DNA of 34,902 nucleotides from Sedimenticola sp. (GTDB lineage: Bacteria > Pseudomonadota > Gammaproteobacteria > Chromatiales > Chromatiaceae), in the NCBI GenBank assembly GCA_002869585.1, contig PKUO01000079.1, positions 1 through 34,902 on the forward strand, given 5' to 3'. The stretch's first letter is position 1. Every line of letters begins with the position of its first letter. Shown one piece after another: positions 7,358 to 16,874 of the stretch. The translations under genes and the position numbers were made by a program. The notes beneath the pieces were generated by a model, which saw only the letters and a program-made list of their open reading frames with translations, was not told the origin of the DNA and made no database searches.

Positions 7358-8761
7358 ATGGCTGCCTTGTTCGACCTGACCAGTCTGCGTGGCAAGATCA
7401 CCAGCGCCTACATCACCCTGGTGGTGAGTACGCTGGTGCTTGGCCTGATCGCCTTTTCGGATCTGCTGTTCCTCGAGCGTCAGGTGACCGAAGGGGAGGT
7501 GGTTGCCGATCTCAAGGATGCGGTCCTGGAGATGCGCCGCGAGGAAAAAAATCTGTTTCTCTACCAGAGCGTCGATGCACTCTCCCGGGCCGACGAACAT
7601 GCGGCGCTCTCCCTGGAGATTCTGCACAACTACCAGAGCACCCTGGGGACCATCATCAGCGAGACCAATCCGCTGGCGATGATCGCTACCCTGGAGACCT
7701 ACCGCGATAACCTGGGGCGCTGGCAAACGGCATCGATCATCGACCGGGAACTTCTGCAAAAGGATCTACGGACCCTGGGGCACCGAATCTATGTCGCGGC
7801 CGAATCCCTGTCCAGTCGGGAGCGGCGGGTGCTGGAGTCAGCGGTGCGGAAGTCCCAGTGGTTTTTGTTCATCTCGCTGTTGCTGATCGGCGTATCCATC
7901 GTCATCGTTGGGCGCCAACTGAAACGCGTGGCGGTTACCCCGCTCAAGCAGTTGGAGTCGCACCTGATGCCGATTGCCCAGGGGCGTTTCAAACACTTGC
8001 AGACGCCGTCTGCCGATCGGGAGTTCGTTACCTTCACCAATGCCTTCAACCGCATGCTCAAGGAACTGGAGATTCGCCAGAAGCGTATGCTGCAGGCGGA
8101 GAAGCTGGCATCCCTGGGTATTCTTGCTTCGGGGGTAGCCCACGAACTGAACAACCCCTTGTCGAATATCTCGTCCTCCTGTCAGCTGCTTATGGAGGAG
8201 CTGAATGAGGCGGACCCGGAGCAACTCAATGCCTGGCTGCGGCAGATCGATAGCGAAACCGAGCGGGGCCGCAACATAGTGCGAACCCTGCTGGATTTCG
8301 GCAGGCAACGGGTGTTTCACAAGGGTCGGCTGAGCCTGCGGGAGCTGATCAATGAGACGGAAGTGATTATCGGCAAAACCCTCCAGCAATACGCGGCGAA
8401 GCTGACTGTCAATGTATCGGATGATCTGTGTGTGGAGGTTGACAAGCAACGCATACAGCAGCTGTTCATCAACCTCATTCAGAATGCCCTGCATGCCGGT
8501 GGGGAAGGGGTTGATCTGCGCATCAGCGCAATGCTCTGCAAGCGCGGTGTCACGATGATTCCCGAGGGTGCGGAGGTGGCCGGCAATCTCAAGTGCATCA
8601 CCGATTACCAGGGTCAGTTCGTGGAGATCCTGGTGAGCGATAACGGCCCCGGCATACCGCGTGCGAGTCTCAACCGGGTATTTGACCCCTTTTACACCAC
8701 CAGCGAGCCGGGGCAGGGTGTTGGCCTCGGCCTGTTCATCGTGCAGGAGATAGTGCGCTAA
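7358..8761 (+). CDS. Sensor histidine kinase (NtrB/DctB-like class), truncated by an in-frame TAA
   Basis: Membrane-bound kinase with TM1 at about residues 14-36, a helical sensor region of roughly 130 residues, TM2 near 166-184, a HAMP-like linker, a HisKA helix with SGVAHELNNP (phospho-acceptor His at about 262), an N box (FINLIQNALHAGG), a G1 box (VSDNGPGIP), an F box (VFDPFYTT) and a G2 box (GQGVGLGLFIVQEIVR). A TAA at 8759-8761 then ends the frame, although homologous sequence continues in the same frame for 29 more codons. The lost end carries the last ATP-lid strand region (EGKGTRVIVLLP). ATG 7358 is preferred; TTG 7346 would add four residues. The partner regulator follows directly, so the pair should phosphorelay; whether the truncated kinase works is uncertain. 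Confidence 0.85.
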   Translation: MAALFDLTSLRGKITSAYITLVVSTLVLGLIAFSDLLFLERQVTEGEVVADLKDAVLEMRREEKNLFLYQSVDALSRADEHAALSLEILHNYQSTLGTIISETNPLAMIATLETYRDNLGRWQTASIIDRELLQKDLRTLGHRIYVAAESLSSRERRVLESAVRKSQWFLFISLLLIGVSIVIVGRQLKRVAVTPLKQLESHLMPIAQGRFKHLQTPSADREFVTFTNAFNRMLKELEIRQKRMLQAEKLASLGILASGVAHELNNPLSNISSSCQLLMEELNEADPEQLNAWLRQIDSETERGRNIVRTLLDFGRQRVFHKGRLSLRELINETEVIIGKTLQQYAAKLTVNVSDDLCVEVDKQRIQQLFINLIQNALHAGGEGVDLRISAMLCKRGVTMIPEGAEVAGNLKCITDYQGQFVEILVSDNGPGIPRASLNRVFDPFYTTSEPGQGVGLGLFIVQEIVR

Positions 8762-8851
8762 CACGATGGTTGTCTCGCCATTGCTTCCCATGAGGGTAAA
8801 GGGACCCGGGTGATTGTACTGTTGCCTATCGAGGAGCCGGAGAGTGAATGA
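8762..8851 (+). other. Kinase C-terminal remnant downstream of the premature stop
   Basis: Immediately after the TAA the same frame reads HDGCLAIASHEGKGTRV and then IVLLP, to a TGA at 8849-8851. This is the expected end of a HATPase_c domain. A single substitution (for example CAA or GAA to TAA) explains the interruption. The regulator's GTG start overlaps the end of this remnant, which is where the intact kinase gene would have ended. Confidence 0.85.
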
Positions 8852-10229
8852 GCATGAGGTTGTTGCTCACAAGATACTGATCGTCGATGACGAGGCGACC
8901 GCAGTGGACAATCTGGCCCATGTCTGCCGCAAACAGGGTTATGCTGTCACCACCCGGACCACTGGTATGGGCGCCCTGGAAGCATTGGAGAAGGGTCGTT
9001 TCGACGTGGTGTTGACCGATCTGCGCATGGAGAAAGTGAATGGCATGGCCATTTTGCAGCGCGCCAAGGAGTTGGACCCTGAAACAGCGGTAGTTCTGAT
9101 AACCGGCTACGCCACGCTTGATTCTGCAGTGGAGGCGATGAAGGCCGGGGCATTTCACTACATTGCCAAACCCTTTCGCCTGGATGAGGTGCGTGAGGTG
9201 GTGCGCAATGCCCTTGAGTTGGTGAACCTGAAGCGGGAAAACCGCCAGCTAAAGGCACAACTGACCGGCAGCCAAAGCGGCCCGAGTATCATCACCCAGG
9301 ATGCGATCATGCAGCGTCTGCTCGAGACGGCGCGGCAAATTGCGCCCACCGACACGAATGTGCTGATCAGTGGTGAAAGCGGCACAGGCAAGGAGTTGCT
9401 GGCCCGCTATATCCACCGGTACAGCGATCGGCGCGAAAAGACCTTTCAGGCGGTCAATTGTGGCGCCCTGCAGGAGGAGTTGCTGGTCAACGAGCTGTTT
9501 GGTCATGAAAAGGGCGCCTACACCGGAGCAGCCGAGGCGCGTGCCGGTCTGATCGAGGCCTCCGACGGCGGTACCCTGTTTCTGGACGAGATTGCGGAGA
9601 TGTCCCTGGGGATGCAGGTCAAGCTGTTGCGGGTGATTCAGGAGCGAGAGGTCCAGCGTCTCGGCTCGACCCGTTCAATTACCGTGGATATCCGCCTGAT
9701 CGCCGCGACCCACCGTGAGTTGCGTGACGAGGTGGCTGCGGGACGCTTTCGTCAGGATCTCTATTACCGTCTAGATGTGGTCGGAATGCAGCTTCCGCCG
9801 TTGGCCCAACGGCGTGACGATATCCCGCTGCTGGCCTTCTATTTTCTGCGCAAGCATGCAGCGCGCATGGGTCGCGCCGTCGACGATATCGATCCCGAGG
9901 CCATGGCGGTGTTGCTCGATTATGACTATCCGGGGAATATCCGCGAGCTCGAAAATATCATCGAGCGCGGTGTGGCGCTGGCCCAACAGGGGCAGTTTAC
10001 TGTCGCCAATCTGCCCGTCACCCTTTCAGAGCATGCGGTGCATGTGGTGCGTCAGCAGGCCGGGCGGCTACCCACCCTCGCCGAGCGTGAGGCCGACTAT
10101 ATCCGCTATGTGCTGGAACGCAGTGGCGATAACCGCACCCGAGCGGCGAAGGTTCTCGGTATCGATAGAGTCTCCTTGTGGCGCAAGCTGAAGAAATACG
10201 GTATGGATGATAGTGGCAACGGAGGTTGA
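8844..10229 (+). CDS. Sigma-54-dependent response regulator, NtrC family
   Basis: A 461-residue activator with the full NtrC layout. The receiver domain has ILIVDDEATA and the phospho-acceptor Asp at about 59 (VVLTDLRM). The AAA+ domain has Walker A GESGTGKE, the sigma-54 contact loop as GAYTGA (about 224-229; the common form is GAFTGA), Walker B GGTLFLDEI and the arginine-finger region. A Fis-type helix-turn-helix lies at the C-terminus (NRTRAAKVLGIDRVSLWRKLKKYG). The start is GTG 8844, chosen because GAGGAG lies 7 bases upstream and the upstream kinase frame ends at 8851, giving translational coupling. It probably activates the divergent sigma-54 promoter at 7167-7182 through the palindromes at 7244-7283. 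Confidence 0.93.
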   Translation: MNEHEVVAHKILIVDDEATAVDNLAHVCRKQGYAVTTRTTGMGALEALEKGRFDVVLTDLRMEKVNGMAILQRAKELDPETAVVLITGYATLDSAVEAMKAGAFHYIAKPFRLDEVREVVRNALELVNLKRENRQLKAQLTGSQSGPSIITQDAIMQRLLETARQIAPTDTNVLISGESGTGKELLARYIHRYSDRREKTFQAVNCGALQEELLVNELFGHEKGAYTGAAEARAGLIEASDGGTLFLDEIAEMSLGMQVKLLRVIQEREVQRLGSTRSITVDIRLIAATHRELRDEVAAGRFRQDLYYRLDVVGMQLPPLAQRRDDIPLLAFYFLRKHAARMGRAVDDIDPEAMAVLLDYDYPGNIRELENIIERGVALAQQGQFTVANLPVTLSEHAVHVVRQQAGRLPTLAEREADYIRYVLERSGDNRTRAAKVLGIDRVSLWRKLKKYGMDDSGNGG

Positions 10230-10267
10230 AATGCCGGGTCTGCTCTTGGGCCTGGTGTTGGCAGACC

Positions 10268-10558
10268 CTAGTTCAAACGCGGTAGCAAGTGTTCATTGGC
10301 CAACGCCTGTTTGATGATGCTGCTGTAGAGATGGATGGATCGGGAGAATAACTCCCGATACTCCGGGTTGTCGTCAGCGAAGTGCCGAAACTGTTCTGAT
10401 TCGCGCAACACTTCTTTCATAAAGGATATGTTCAGGTCGCTGAGTTTCTGACCATGATCCACGGCATCCTTGATGCTGAACGCGCGCGGTAGTTGCTGTT
10501 TCTCGAATCGTTCAATGACCGTGGTCAGTACACCCGGATTCCTCAACGCGTAGTACAT
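10268..10558 (-). CDS. Small hypothetical helical protein next to hemerythrin
   Basis: About 96 residues, charged and predicted largely alpha-helical, with no transmembrane segment, signal peptide or motif I recognise (for example LSDLNISFMKEVLRESEQF and FSRSIHLYSSIIKQALANE). ATG 10558 is preferred because GGAG lies six bases upstream; an in-frame GTG at 10570 would add VENG. The gene follows the bacteriohemerythrin gene on the same strand after about 100 bp, so the two may be co-transcribed. The aromatic and His/Glu content is too low to call it a degenerate hemerythrin. Function unknown. Confidence 0.6.
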   Translation of the reverse strand: MYYALRNPGVLTTVIERFEKQQLPRAFSIKDAVDHGQKLSDLNISFMKEVLRESEQFRHFADDNPEYRELFSRSIHLYSSIIKQALANEHLLPRLN

Positions 10559-10661
10559 GCCATTCTCCACTAACTGTTCTTGACGGGCTGGAGACGTCGT
10601 CTACTGCTGAAGTTTCCATGTTGTTATCAGTTACGATAGCCAGCGCATACGGCTTGTCGCT

Positions 10662-11063
10662 CTACTGCAGAGAGTGCTGGTGAATATAGGACTTTATCTG
10701 CTGGCTATCCTTGCAGATATGGTCAAGCAGACACTGGCATATCTCCTCGATCAATTGGTCATTCTTGATGTGTCTTGAACCATAGTGGCTGATGCACTTG
10801 TTCAGTGTGTAGAGCAGGTTGTGATGGTGGTTGATATGTCGGAACTCTTCCGGGTCATCCAATACGCCCATCTCTATCTCTTCACAGCGAAAATGATAAT
10901 CAACGTAGGTCTGCAACTCGAAGAGTTTCAGAAAAATATCTTCCAGGTCGCAGGATTCTCTGACGGATTCTATGGTGCTGTTCAATAACTCAACCAGGGT
11001 TTGATGCTGCGCATCAATTACGGCATTTCCGGTAAAGTCCTCCTCCCTCATTTGGATTGACAT
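10662..11063 (-). CDS. Bacteriohemerythrin
   Basis: A 133-residue single-domain hemerythrin. All di-iron ligands are present with the usual spacing: H20 (IDAQH), H57 and E61 (HFRCE, H-x3-E), H76 and H80 (HINHH, H-x3-H), H115 and D119 (HICKD, H-x3-D). The protein binds O2 reversibly at a non-heme di-iron centre in the cytoplasm; in microaerophiles and sulfur oxidisers such proteins are thought to deliver or sense oxygen. The start ATG 11063 follows a strong ribosome binding site, GGGAGGAGAGG. It carries no fused output domain, so it is more likely an oxygen carrier than a chemoreceptor. Confidence 0.92.
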   Translation of the reverse strand: MSIQMREEDFTGNAVIDAQHQTLVELLNSTIESVRESCDLEDIFLKLFELQTYVDYHFRCEEIEMGVLDDPEEFRHINHHHNLLYTLNKCISHYGSRHIKNDQLIEEICQCLLDHICKDSQQIKSYIHQHSLQ

Positions 11064-11380
11064 GCCTCTCCTCCCGATGTGTGTGGATTCATTGTTGTTT
11101 TATTTTGATGATAGTGAATTATTTTTGAGTTGCTATAGAAACTTTATTGAAAAAATGGAAATTGTCATGCCTGTCACGCAAATAGGTAACACCGGATCAG
11201 CACTATGCCTAGAGCAATCTAGTGCTACTACGAATGCATGTTATGGAATTCCCTGATAAGTGAAATAACCAAGTGTTTTTCCAGAAATAGATGGAATAAA
11301 AGGTTCCCGTTAGGCGTCTTGTAACAGTAACCGGCACGAGACCGGCCCATTGTTTAAAAACCAATACGAGGAGATATTCC
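11064..11380. other. Divergent intergenic region, 317 bp
   Basis: An AT-rich block (about 11095-11165) lies in front of the bacteriohemerythrin gene and should hold its promoter. A small structured element lies at 11199-11226: AGCA...TGCT outer arms and CTAGA-GCAA-TCTAG inner stem. The ribosome binding site ACGAGGAG of the DsrE-like gene lies at about 11366-11373. No open reading frame with gene-like features and no clear sigma-70 promoter were found. Confidence 0.5.
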
Positions 11381-11857
11381 ATGAAACGAATGACCACAGC
11401 TGCATTATTGATCCTGTTCACATTCCTGCTGTTTGCCGGCACAACCCTGGCGGGTATGTACGGGCAGCAGAAGGTGGTATACCACATCAACTATGACAAT
11501 CCGCAGCAGCAGGCCGGCGCCTTGCGCAACATCCAGAATCATATCAATGCCGTTGGCGCGGATAACATTGAGGTCAAGGTTGTGCTGCACGGCAATGGCG
11601 TTTCCCTGCTGACAACACCGGATGCGCTATCGGCTACCAAGCTGAAACAGGCGAATGCTGACGACCAAATGCAGGCAAGAGTGGATGGCTTGAAAAATCA
11701 GGGTGTGGCATTCAATGTTTGTGCGAATACCCTGAAAGGGAAACAGATAAGCCGGGAGAATCATCTCTACAATGTCGATGAGGCAGACGTTGTGCCCAGT
11801 GGGGTCGCGCACCTCTCCTATCTGCAGGGCCAGGGATACACCTATATCAAACCCTAA
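11381..11857 (+). CDS. Secreted DsrE-family protein
   Basis: A 158-residue protein with a Sec signal peptide (MKRMTTAALLILF then FLLFAGTTLA, cleavage near residue 24) and a DsrE/F-like domain: strand KVVYHINYDNPQQ, helix GALRNIQNHINAVG, strand NIEVKVVLHGNGV, and VAFNVCANTLKGK with one conserved cysteine. The family includes cytoplasmic sulfur-carrier proteins, but this exported branch, common in sulfur-metabolising Proteobacteria, has no established reaction. The single cysteine could be a persulfide carrier in the periplasm. The start is supported by GAGGAG upstream. The gene is monocistronic, closed by an intrinsic terminator 24 bp downstream. Confidence 0.85.
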   Translation: MKRMTTAALLILFTFLLFAGTTLAGMYGQQKVVYHINYDNPQQQAGALRNIQNHINAVGADNIEVKVVLHGNGVSLLTTPDALSATKLKQANADDQMQARVDGLKNQGVAFNVCANTLKGKQISRENHLYNVDEADVVPSGVAHLSYLQGQGYTYIKP

Positions 11858-11881
11858 ATAGCCCTTGTTTGGTTCTGCAAG

Positions 11882-11903
11882 GCCCGCATCATGCGGGCTT
11901 TTT
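11882..11903 (+). terminator. Rho-independent terminator after the DsrE-family gene
   Basis: GCCCGCA-TCA-TGCGGGC (7-bp arms) is followed by TTTTT. The end overlaps the stop codon of the convergent dehydratase gene, so the two genes share this short boundary. Confidence 0.85.
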
Positions 11904-12205
11904 CATCTCTGGTATATCTGTTCGATTGATCCGGCCAGATCAAAATCCTTTTGGGTGATGCCGCCGGCCTCGTGGGTGATCAGATCGATGTCCACCCGCT
12001 TGTAGACGTTGAACCACTCCGGATGGTGATTGGCCTTTTCAGCCTTGATCGCCACTTGGGTCATGAAGCCGAAGGCGCTGACAAAATCTGTAAACTCGAA
12101 GCTTTTATGCAGTTTGTTGTAGGTGATTGTCCAAGGCGCGCTGCTGGTCCGGTTCAGTTCGTCCAGCAGCCGGTCGCGTTTATCACCGGATAACATCTCG
12201 GTCAC
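11903..12205 (-). CDS. 4a-hydroxytetrahydrobiopterin dehydratase (pterin-4-alpha-carbinolamine dehydratase)
   Basis: A 100-residue member of the PCD/DCoH family. The active-site segment [20 protein letters not shown] contains the characteristic [23 protein letters not shown] precedes it and [15 protein letters not shown] follows. The enzyme dehydrates 4a-hydroxy-tetrahydropterin after aromatic hydroxylation, and in bacteria without phenylalanine hydroxylase it has been linked to molybdopterin metabolism. No hydroxylase gene is nearby. The start is GTG 12205, five bases after GAGGA; ATG 12196 is an alternative. It follows the membrane-protein gene on the same strand after 35 bp. Confidence 0.93.
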   Translation of the reverse strand: MTEMLSGDKRDRLLDELNRTSSAPWTITYNKLHKSFEFTDFVSAFGFMTQVAIKAEKANHHPEWFNVYKRVDIDLITHEAGGITQKDFDLAGSIEQIYQR

Positions 12206-12240
12206 GGTTGTCCTCTGATGCTGTTTCTGTTCTCAATGGT

Positions 12241-12747
12241 CTAAAGTGGGATTGATTCCGGCGCCCAGCCGACGGCCCCAATCTCGGCCTCCGGGTGACT
12301 GCTTTTCAGCAGCTTTTCGATTGTCGGTATCCTGTATCTGGGAATATCCACCATCAGCAGTATTTCACCGTGGCGGAGCGCCTGGGCGCATTCATCAATG
12401 TGCGCCTTGGGGACATGGGCGGCAAAATAGTAGCCACCATACAGGGTGCCCAACATGACCAGCGCGGAGAAGGTAGTCCAGCCCCAGCTGCCGGCGCTGA
12501 GCGAGATGATGAGAACAACCAGCATGCCAAAAAACACCAGGAGGTTGAGGGACCAGGACCAGCGCTCTATGACGGCGCCGAAATCCTCGCGCTGCCAGTC
12601 ACTCGCCTTTGGCAGTCCGGAAATATCCACACCCTCTTTGGCGATGCAGTGCAAGTGCTTCTCCGCCACCTTGTGGCTGCGTAACAGCTGTACCGCATCC
12701 CTTGCCTGCTCCGCCTTGGGCAACAGGTAATAGACTCTGCTCAACAT
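12241..12747 (-). CDS. Hypothetical protein with two transmembrane helices
   Basis: About 168 residues. The N-terminal 60 residues form a soluble alpha/beta module (SRVYYLLPKAEQARDAVQLL ... HLHCIAKEGVDI) that resembles the YflT/DUF1269-like stress-protein start, followed by two membrane helices (LNLLVFFGMLVVLIISLSAG and FSALVMLGTLYGGYYFA). A C-terminal cytoplasmic module (HIDECAQALRHGEILLMVDI, then PRYRIPTIEKLL) completes it. ATG 12747 is preferred over ATG 12753 for spacing from the GGA upstream. It lies on the same strand as the dehydratase and the small acidic protein gene. The function is unknown; the similarity is by pattern only. Confidence 0.7.
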   Translation of the reverse strand: MLSRVYYLLPKAEQARDAVQLLRSHKVAEKHLHCIAKEGVDISGLPKASDWQREDFGAVIERWSWSLNLLVFFGMLVVLIISLSAGSWGWTTFSALVMLGTLYGGYYFAAHVPKAHIDECAQALRHGEILLMVDIPRYRIPTIEKLLKSSHPEAEIGAVGWAPESIPL

Positions 12748-12803
12748 ACACATTTTCCGTTTTGCTGGTGATTATGCTGTTCTGTTGCTTGTCCGGGTTG
12801 AAT

Positions 12804-13013
12804 TCACCCCTCCGCGACATAGTCCTCGCTATCGTCTCCCTGGATCACCTTTGATGGTTCGGATTTCAGATCCAGGTAGCCCATCAGGTTTTCTTCACTC
12901 TCAAAGTAGATTTCCAGTCCATTGTCGCCGTCGCCCTGATACAGGCAGGGGTGCTGTTCCGGATTGGCAACGTCATGGAGTGTCATGGGGTCCATCGTGG
13001 TGCGTATGTGCAT
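12804..13013 (-). CDS. Small acidic hypothetical protein
   Basis: A 69-residue protein, strongly acidic at the C-terminus (SEPSKVIQGDDSEDYVAEG), with a compact central segment GLEIYFESEENLMGYLDLK that has alternating hydrophobic residues as in a small beta structure. It has no signal peptide or membrane segment. ATG 13013 has GAGG about ten bases upstream. It is probably first in a minus-strand group with the two-TM protein (56 bp further) and the dehydratase. I recognise no family. Confidence 0.6.
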   Translation of the reverse strand: MHIRTTMDPMTLHDVANPEQHPCLYQGDGDNGLEIYFESEENLMGYLDLKSEPSKVIQGDDSEDYVAEG

Positions 13014-13315
13014 GGCATCAGTCCTCGCGGGTGACAGGTTAATCGGTGAGTAATCCGTTTTGCTGGACTCTCATTGGTTAGGTATAGTATTCCTTATCAA
13101 AATACTCAAGTAATATTCGATAAAATGGTATGAGCCAAAACAAGGATAGCTAACAGCGCTCTCCAGCAACGCTGTTTCAAGTTGGTGCGATAAAATGCAC
13201 CTTCCCTGCATTACTATTTTGTATATCCCATATTCGATCTGGTGTTGATATCGCTGGTGAATGGTCCCATCATAATAACTGAGTAAAATAGTCGGATATA
13301 ACCCGAGGTTATTTG
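13014..13315. other. Intergenic region upstream of sufB, 302 bp
   Basis: AT-rich relative to its surroundings. It contains an IscR type-1-like operator (13275-13299) close to sufB and a second short inverted repeat at about 13086-13106 (AGTATT...AATACT). The minus-strand open frame over 13071-13328 has no gene-like features. A TTGATA at 13245-13250 could be a -35 element, but I could not pair it with a good -10 at normal spacing. Confidence 0.5.
13275..13299 (+). promoter_or_regulatory. IscR type-1-like operator in front of the suf operon
   Basis: The 25 bases match the published type-1 IscR consensus (ATASYYGACTRWWWYAGTCRRSTAT) at 22 positions; the mismatches are at positions 4, 9 and 22. 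The right half TAGTCGGATAT is perfect at the core. It ends 16 bp before the sufB ATG, a position suited to repression. The regulator gene (iscR/sufR type, Rrf2 family) is not adjacent. The match was counted by eye. Confidence 0.7.
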
Positions 13316-14764
<1,449 letters not shown>

Positions 14765-14789
14765 TCCGAATTCAAGCGAGGCAAAGTAG

Positions 14790-15539
14790 ATGCTCACAGT
14801 AAAAAAATTAGAGGTTTCAGTCGAAGATAAGGCCATCTTGCGCGGACTCGATCTGGAAGTGGCCAAAGGCGAGGTGCATGCCATCATGGGTCCCAACGGC
14901 TCGGGCAAGAGCACACTCTCCCATGTGCTGGCTGGACGCGAGGGATACAAGGTTACCGCAGGAGAGATCCGTTTCGACGGACAAAATCTGTTCGATCTGG
15001 AAACAGAAGAGCGTGCCCATGCCGGGATATTTCTTGGTATGCAATATCCGGTGGAACTGCCCGGGGTAAATAACATGGTGTTTTTACGTGAGGCAATGAA
15101 CGCCAACCGACGGGCGCGTGGTGAGGACGAGATTGATGCCGTGGCATTCATGAAACTGGTGCGGGAAAAGGCACAGCTGGTCGGGCTGAATGAGAAATTG
15201 CTGAAGCGCAGTGTCAATGCGGGTTTTTCCGGTGGCGAAAAAAAGCGCAACGAGATTCTGCAAATGGCGATGCTTGAACCGAAGCTGGCCATTCTCGATG
15301 AAACCGATTCCGGCCTCGACATCGACGCGCTGCGCGTGATTGCCGAAGGGGTGAATGCCTTGCGCAGTCCCCAACGCTCGATGATCGTCGTGACCCACTA
15401 TCAACGGCTGCTCGACTACATTCAACCGGATTATGTACATGTGCTGGTCGGTGGCCGCATCGTCCGGAGTGGTGATAAGCAGCTTGCGCTGGAACTCGAG
15501 GCCAAAGGTTATGGTTGGCTCGAGGAGGAGGCAGCATGA
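14790..15539 (+). CDS. sufC: Fe-S assembly ATPase SufC
   Basis: A 249-residue ABC-type ATPase. Walker A is GPNGSGKST (34-42), the signature is FSGGEKKRNEILQ, and the Walker B/D-loop is LAILDETDSGLDIDAL, which is the SufC-specific form. It has no membrane partner of the transporter type; it binds SufB and SufD and drives structural changes that allow cluster assembly. GAGG precedes ATG 14790. The stop codon overlaps the sufD start (ATGA at 15536-15539), so the two are translationally coupled. Confidence 0.97.
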   Translation: MLTVKKLEVSVEDKAILRGLDLEVAKGEVHAIMGPNGSGKSTLSHVLAGREGYKVTAGEIRFDGQNLFDLETEERAHAGIFLGMQYPVELPGVNNMVFLREAMNANRRARGEDEIDAVAFMKLVREKAQLVGLNEKLLKRSVNAGFSGGEKKRNEILQMAMLEPKLAILDETDSGLDIDALRVIAEGVNALRSPQRSMIVVTHYQRLLDYIQPDYVHVLVGGRIVRSGDKQLALELEAKGYGWLEEEAA

Positions 15540-16870
15540 TCAAGGCGGAACAACAGGCGAGCTGGATTCAGCAGCAGCTGAATCAGGCGCAGAAAGCACT
15601 GCCGGGTGGTGATATCGATTGGTTGAATGACAGTCGCAGGCAGGCGCGCCAGTCGCTGTCGCGTTTGCCAGTGCTGGATCGCAAGCTCGAGGCATGGCGC
15701 TATACCAGCGTTGAGGCGCTGATGAATACGCCCTTCGTTGCAGTTTCAGACGATCCTTCCATTGTGGAACGATTTAATCTTGAAGCGCTGGGTCTGCCCG
15801 CGACTGATGCCTATCGGCTGGTTTTCATCAATGGCCGCTGGGTCGAGCATCTCTCGGCGCTTGATGGATTGCCTGAGGGTGTGCAGGTAGACAGTCTGCG
15901 CGACAGACTGGTCAACGATCCGCAGTCGCTGGCGCTATGGCTGGGCCAGGTGGCCCGGCATGACACAAATGTATTCACCGCGCTCAACAGCGCCTTGATC
16001 GAGGACGGCCTCTACCTGCACCTGGACGCAGGAGTCATATTGGACAAGCCGGTAGAGGTGGTCCACTTCTGTTGTGCCGATGAACTGCCGATTGCTGTGC
16101 AGCCCAGAAACCTGGTGGTTATCGATTCCGGGGCGTCGGCCACCCTGGTGGAATACTTTGTCAGTGAAAAGCAGGAGCAGTATTTTCATAACATGATCTA
16201 CGAGATCGTTGTCGGAGAAAAGGCGTCGCTCAATCACTATCGGATTCAGAATGAGGCGAAGCGTGCTTTCCATCTGAGTAATCTCTATCTCTCCCAGGAC
16301 GCGGATAGCCATTACCAGGGTGTCACTCTGGCCTTTGGCGGGGCTTGGGCAAGAACTGACTATCACACCTCGTTCCGGCGTCCGGGAGCCGATTGTCAGC
16401 TGGCGGGGTTGTACACGGTAGGTGATCAGCAGCTGACGGATTTCCATCTGGATGTTCACCACAATGTGCCTGGCTGCACCAGTCGTGAACAGTTCAAGGG
16501 TATTCTGTATGGCAACGGCCGCGCGGTGTTTGATGGCTATGTGCTGGTGGAGAAGGATGCGCAACAGAGCAATGCAGAGTTGACCAATGACAACCTGATG
16601 CTGACCCGGAATGCCGAGATCGATACCAAGCCGCAACTGGTGATTCATGCCGATGACGTGAAGTGCAGTCACGGCACGACCGTTGGCCAGATAGAGCCCG
16701 AGCAGATCTTCTATCTGCGCTCGCGCGGCATCGATGCGCAACAGGCGTACCGGATGTTGAGCCTGGGGTTTGCCGGCGAGGTAATCGATACCATTCAACT
16801 TGAACCCGTGCGTGAGTTTGCCTATGACACCCTTAAGCAAACCCTGAGTCATGCAATTGAAGGACGATGA
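15536..16870 (+). CDS. sufD: Fe-S assembly subunit SufD
   Basis: A 444-residue SufB paralogue. It has the variable N-terminal helical region (KLEAWRYTSVEALMNTPF) followed by the beta-helix core (RNLVVIDSGASATLVEYF, DYHTSFRRPGADCQLAGLY, HNVPGCTSREQFKGILYGNGRAVFDG, ADDVKCSHGTTVGQ). The conserved C-terminal VKCSHGTTVGQI...YLRSRGI is intact. SufD completes the SufBC2D scaffold and is needed for iron acquisition. The start is ATG 15536, overlapping the sufC stop, with GGAGGAGGC upstream; a longer open frame to 15515 is not needed. Confidence 0.97.
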   Translation: MIKAEQQASWIQQQLNQAQKALPGGDIDWLNDSRRQARQSLSRLPVLDRKLEAWRYTSVEALMNTPFVAVSDDPSIVERFNLEALGLPATDAYRLVFINGRWVEHLSALDGLPEGVQVDSLRDRLVNDPQSLALWLGQVARHDTNVFTALNSALIEDGLYLHLDAGVILDKPVEVVHFCCADELPIAVQPRNLVVIDSGASATLVEYFVSEKQEQYFHNMIYEIVVGEKASLNHYRIQNEAKRAFHLSNLYLSQDADSHYQGVTLAFGGAWARTDYHTSFRRPGADCQLAGLYTVGDQQLTDFHLDVHHNVPGCTSREQFKGILYGNGRAVFDGYVLVEKDAQQSNAELTNDNLMLTRNAEIDTKPQLVIHADDVKCSHGTTVGQIEPEQIFYLRSRGIDAQQAYRMLSLGFAGEVIDTIQLEPVREFAYDTLKQTLSHAIEGR

Positions 16871-16874
16871 GACT

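Noticed and set aside
8814-8843. Upstream extension of the response regulator frame
   Set aside because: GTG 8844 has a well-placed GAGGAG, and the extension lies within the kinase's natural 3' end and lacks receiver-domain homology.
11330-11348. GGCACGAGACCGGC before the DsrE-family gene, GG-N10-GC spacing
   Set aside because: The -12 part lacks TTGC and the flanks are far from consensus; the spacing alone is common by chance.
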